A stretch of DNA of 18,375 nucleotides. Source: Oscillospiraceae bacterium. Lineage in GTDB: Bacteria > Bacillota > Clostridia > Oscillospirales > Acutalibacteraceae. Both the position numbers and the translations under genes were made by a program. Of the stretch, positions 16,588 through 18,375 are shown one piece after another; positions within the stretch are counted from its first letter, which is position 1, and every line of letters begins with the position of its first letter. The stretch is taken from assembly GCA_902761265.1 (NCBI GenBank), contig CACWJV010000009.1, forward strand, positions 1 to 18,375. Direction: 5' to 3'. Below the pieces are notes generated by a model, which saw nothing but the letters and a program-made list of their open reading frames with translations, was not told the DNA's origin and searched no databases.

Positions 16588-18375
16588 GTGGTATACAGAG
16601 TATTTGTGGAAAAGAAAAAGCAGTTTGCCTTTGAAGCCGCATCTTTGCGCTACGATGTACGGCATCTGCTTTCCATCAAAAGTCTGCAGGACGTGCGGCT
16701 GCTCAACCGATATGACGCGGAGGACATCGACGAAAAGCTGTTTGATTATGCGGTGAAGACCGTGTTTTCCGAACCGCAGCTTGACGACGTTTTTGAAACG
16801 CCCGATCTTTCCGGTGCAACGGTGTTTGCCGTGGAGTATTTGCCCGGTCAGTTCGATCAACGCGCGGATTCCGCCGCGCAGTGTATCCAGATTCTTTCGC
16901 AGGGCGAACGTCCGCTTGTGCGTTCCGCAAAAGTCTATGCGCTGTATGGCGAGCTGAGCGACGCGGAACTTGCGGAAATTAAAAAATATGTCATCAACCC
17001 GGTGGAAGCGCGCGAAGCCGCGTTGGAAAAACCGGAAACTTTAAAAACCAGGTATGACATCCCGACCACCGTGCAGACGCTCGACGGGTTCAATAAGCTG
17101 TCCCGCAGCGAACTTGAAGCGTTTGTGCGCGACTACGGACTTGCGATGGATACGGACGATATCGCGTTTTGTCAGCAGTATTTCCGCTCGGAAGACCGCG
17201 ACCCGACGATCACCGAGATCCGCATGATCGACACCTACTGGTCGGACCACTGCCGTCATACGACGTTTTTGACCGTGATCGACGACGTGCAGTTTGAAGA
17301 CGCGCTGCTGCAAAATGCGTATGACGAATACATTGCTGTGCGCAAAGACCTCGGCAGAACCAAACCGATCTGCCTGATGGACATCGCAACTATCGCTGTG
17401 CGTGCGCTGAAAAAGGCCGGTAAGCTCGACAAGCTTGACGAATCCGAAGAAGTCAACGCCTGCACCGTTAAAATCAATGTGGACGTCGACGGCGTGACAG
17501 AGCCGTGGCTGCTGCTGTTTAAAAACGAAACGCACAACCATCCCACCGAGATCGAACCGTTCGGCGGCGCAGCCACCTGTATCGGCGGCGCCATCCGCGA
17601 CCCGCTGTCCGGCCGTTCTTATGTCTACGGCGCCATGCGCGTCACCGGCGCGGCGGATCCGACCGTCCATGTGCGCGACACGCTGCCCGGCAAATTGCCG
17701 CAGCGCAAGATTGTGCAGACCGCGGCGGCAGGCTATTCCTCCTACGGCAATCAGATCGGTCTTGCAACGGGTATCGTTGATGAGATCTACCATCCCGGCT
17801 ATGCGGCAAAACGCATGGAGATCGGCGCAGTGATCGCTGCGGCACCGCAGGAAAACGTTCGCCGCGAAGTGCCCGCACCGGGCGACAAGGTGATTTTGCT
17901 CGGCGGCTCCACCGGCCGCGACGGCATCGGCGGCGCAACCGGGTCTTCCAAAGCACACAATGCGCAATCGGTCGAAACCTGCGGCGCAGAAGTGCAAAAG
18001 GGCAACGCGCCCGAAGAGCGCAAGCTCCAGCGTCTGTTCCGCAACGGCGACGCCTGCCGCATGATTAAGCGCTGCAACGACTTCGGCGCCGGCGGCGTTT
18101 CAGTCGCAATCGGTGAGCTGGCCGACGGTTTGGATATTGAGCTAGACCTCGTGCCGAAAAAATATGAAGGTCTTGACGGCACGGAACTTGCCATCAGCGA
18201 ATCACAGGAGCGTATGGCGGTTGTTGTGGAAGCGAAGGACGTTGATGCATTTTTGCAGCTTGCTGCAACGGAAAACCTGCAGGCCTGCGTTGTGGCAACG
18301 GTGAAAGCCGATCCTCGCCTGACGATGTATTGGAACGGCAAAACGATTGTGGATATCAGCCGTGAGTTTTTGAAC
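16588..18375 (+). CDS. purL: Phosphoribosylformylglycinamidine synthase, single-chain form (5' part)
   Basis: Converts FGAR to FGAM using ATP and glutamine. The 596 codons present begin with GTG (MVYRVFVEKKK) and run off the window end. The N-terminal PurS-like region (about 1-150) is fused to a linker and the first synthetase domain, as in the large PurL of about 1250 residues. WSDHCRHTTF has W218, H221 and H224. NETHNHPTEIEPFGGAAT has H316 and H318, the substrate/ATP signature. GGSTGRDGIGGATGSS follows near residue 440. The second synthetase half and C-terminal glutaminase are expected downstream. No separate purS or purQ is seen, consistent with the fused form. The start is 2 bp after the purD stop. 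Confidence 0.95.
   Translation, partial: MVYRVFVEKKKQFAFEAASLRYDVRHLLSIKSLQDVRLLNRYDAEDIDEKLFDYAVKTVFSEPQLDDVFETPDLSGATVFAVEYLPGQFDQRADSAAQCIQILSQGERPLVRSAKVYALYGELSDAELAEIKKYVINPVEAREAALEKPETLKTRYDIPTTVQTLDGFNKLSRSELEAFVRDYGLAMDTDDIAFCQQYFRSEDRDPTITEIRMIDTYWSDHCRHTTFLTVIDDVQFEDALLQNAYDEYIAVRKDLGRTKPICLMDIATIAVRALKKAGKLDKLDESEEVNACTVKINVDVDGVTEPWLLLFKNETHNHPTEIEPFGGAATCIGGAIRDPLSGRSYVYGAMRVTGAADPTVHVRDTLPGKLPQRKIVQTAAAGYSSYGNQIGLATGIVDEIYHPGYAAKRMEIGAVIAAAPQENVRREVPAPGDKVILLGGSTGRDGIGGATGSSKAHNAQSVETCGAEVQKGNAPEERKLQRLFRNGDACRMIKRCNDFGAGGVSVAIGELADGLDIELDLVPKKYEGLDGTELAISESQERMAVVVEAKDVDAFLQLAATENLQACVVATVKADPRLTMYWNGKTIVDISREFLN

Overview
The window carries two back-to-back nucleotide biosynthesis operons, all on the + strand. 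It most likely comes from a Gram-positive anaerobe of the Clostridia (Oscillospiraceae/Ruminococcaceae-like); this is inference from content, not from a search. Supporting signs are strong AGGAGG-type ribosome binding sites, the PyrK/PyrD (class 1B) dihydroorotate dehydrogenase pair, a single-chain PurL, PurO and a stand-alone AICAR transformylase in place of bifunctional PurH, a short clostridial-type formate/nitrite channel, and a ZTP riboswitch. By eye the DNA is moderately GC-rich with GC-biased third positions, which produces many long antisense shadow ORFs.

Region 1 (2-8172) is a pyrimidine operon: pyrC (3' part only), carB, pyrK, pyrD, pyrF, pyrE, pyrB, pyrI. Genes are separated by 25 bp or less or overlap, twice by an ATGA stop/start. 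Together they cover carbamoyl phosphate to OMP/UMP, with a regulatory ATCase chain. carA is not in the window.

Region 2 (8173-8435) is the only real intergenic gap. It holds an extended -10 promoter, a ZTP (pfl) riboswitch aptamer with a perfect 10-bp P1 and an intact 5-bp pseudoknot, and an overlapping intrinsic terminator just before the purE ribosome binding site. No strong terminator is visible after pyrI, so read-through from the pyr operon may also reach this switch.

Region 3 (8436-18375) is a purine operon: purE, purC, a purF-type gene, purM, a formate/nitrite-family channel, purN, purO, a purV-type AICAR transformylase, purD and purL (3' end outside the window). purB, purK and purA are absent here.

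The genes fit one theme. ZTP is made from the intermediate ZMP (AICAR) when 10-formyl-tetrahydrofolate runs short. The ZTP-sensing leader heads an operon encoding both formyl-transfer enzymes (PurN and the AICAR transformylase) and a predicted formate channel. The most notable points are this channel inside a ZTP-controlled operon, a PurF-like enzyme whose glutaminase domain lacks its catalytic cysteine and other signature residues while its Fe-S ligands and PRPP site are kept, and the replacement of PurH by two separate proteins.
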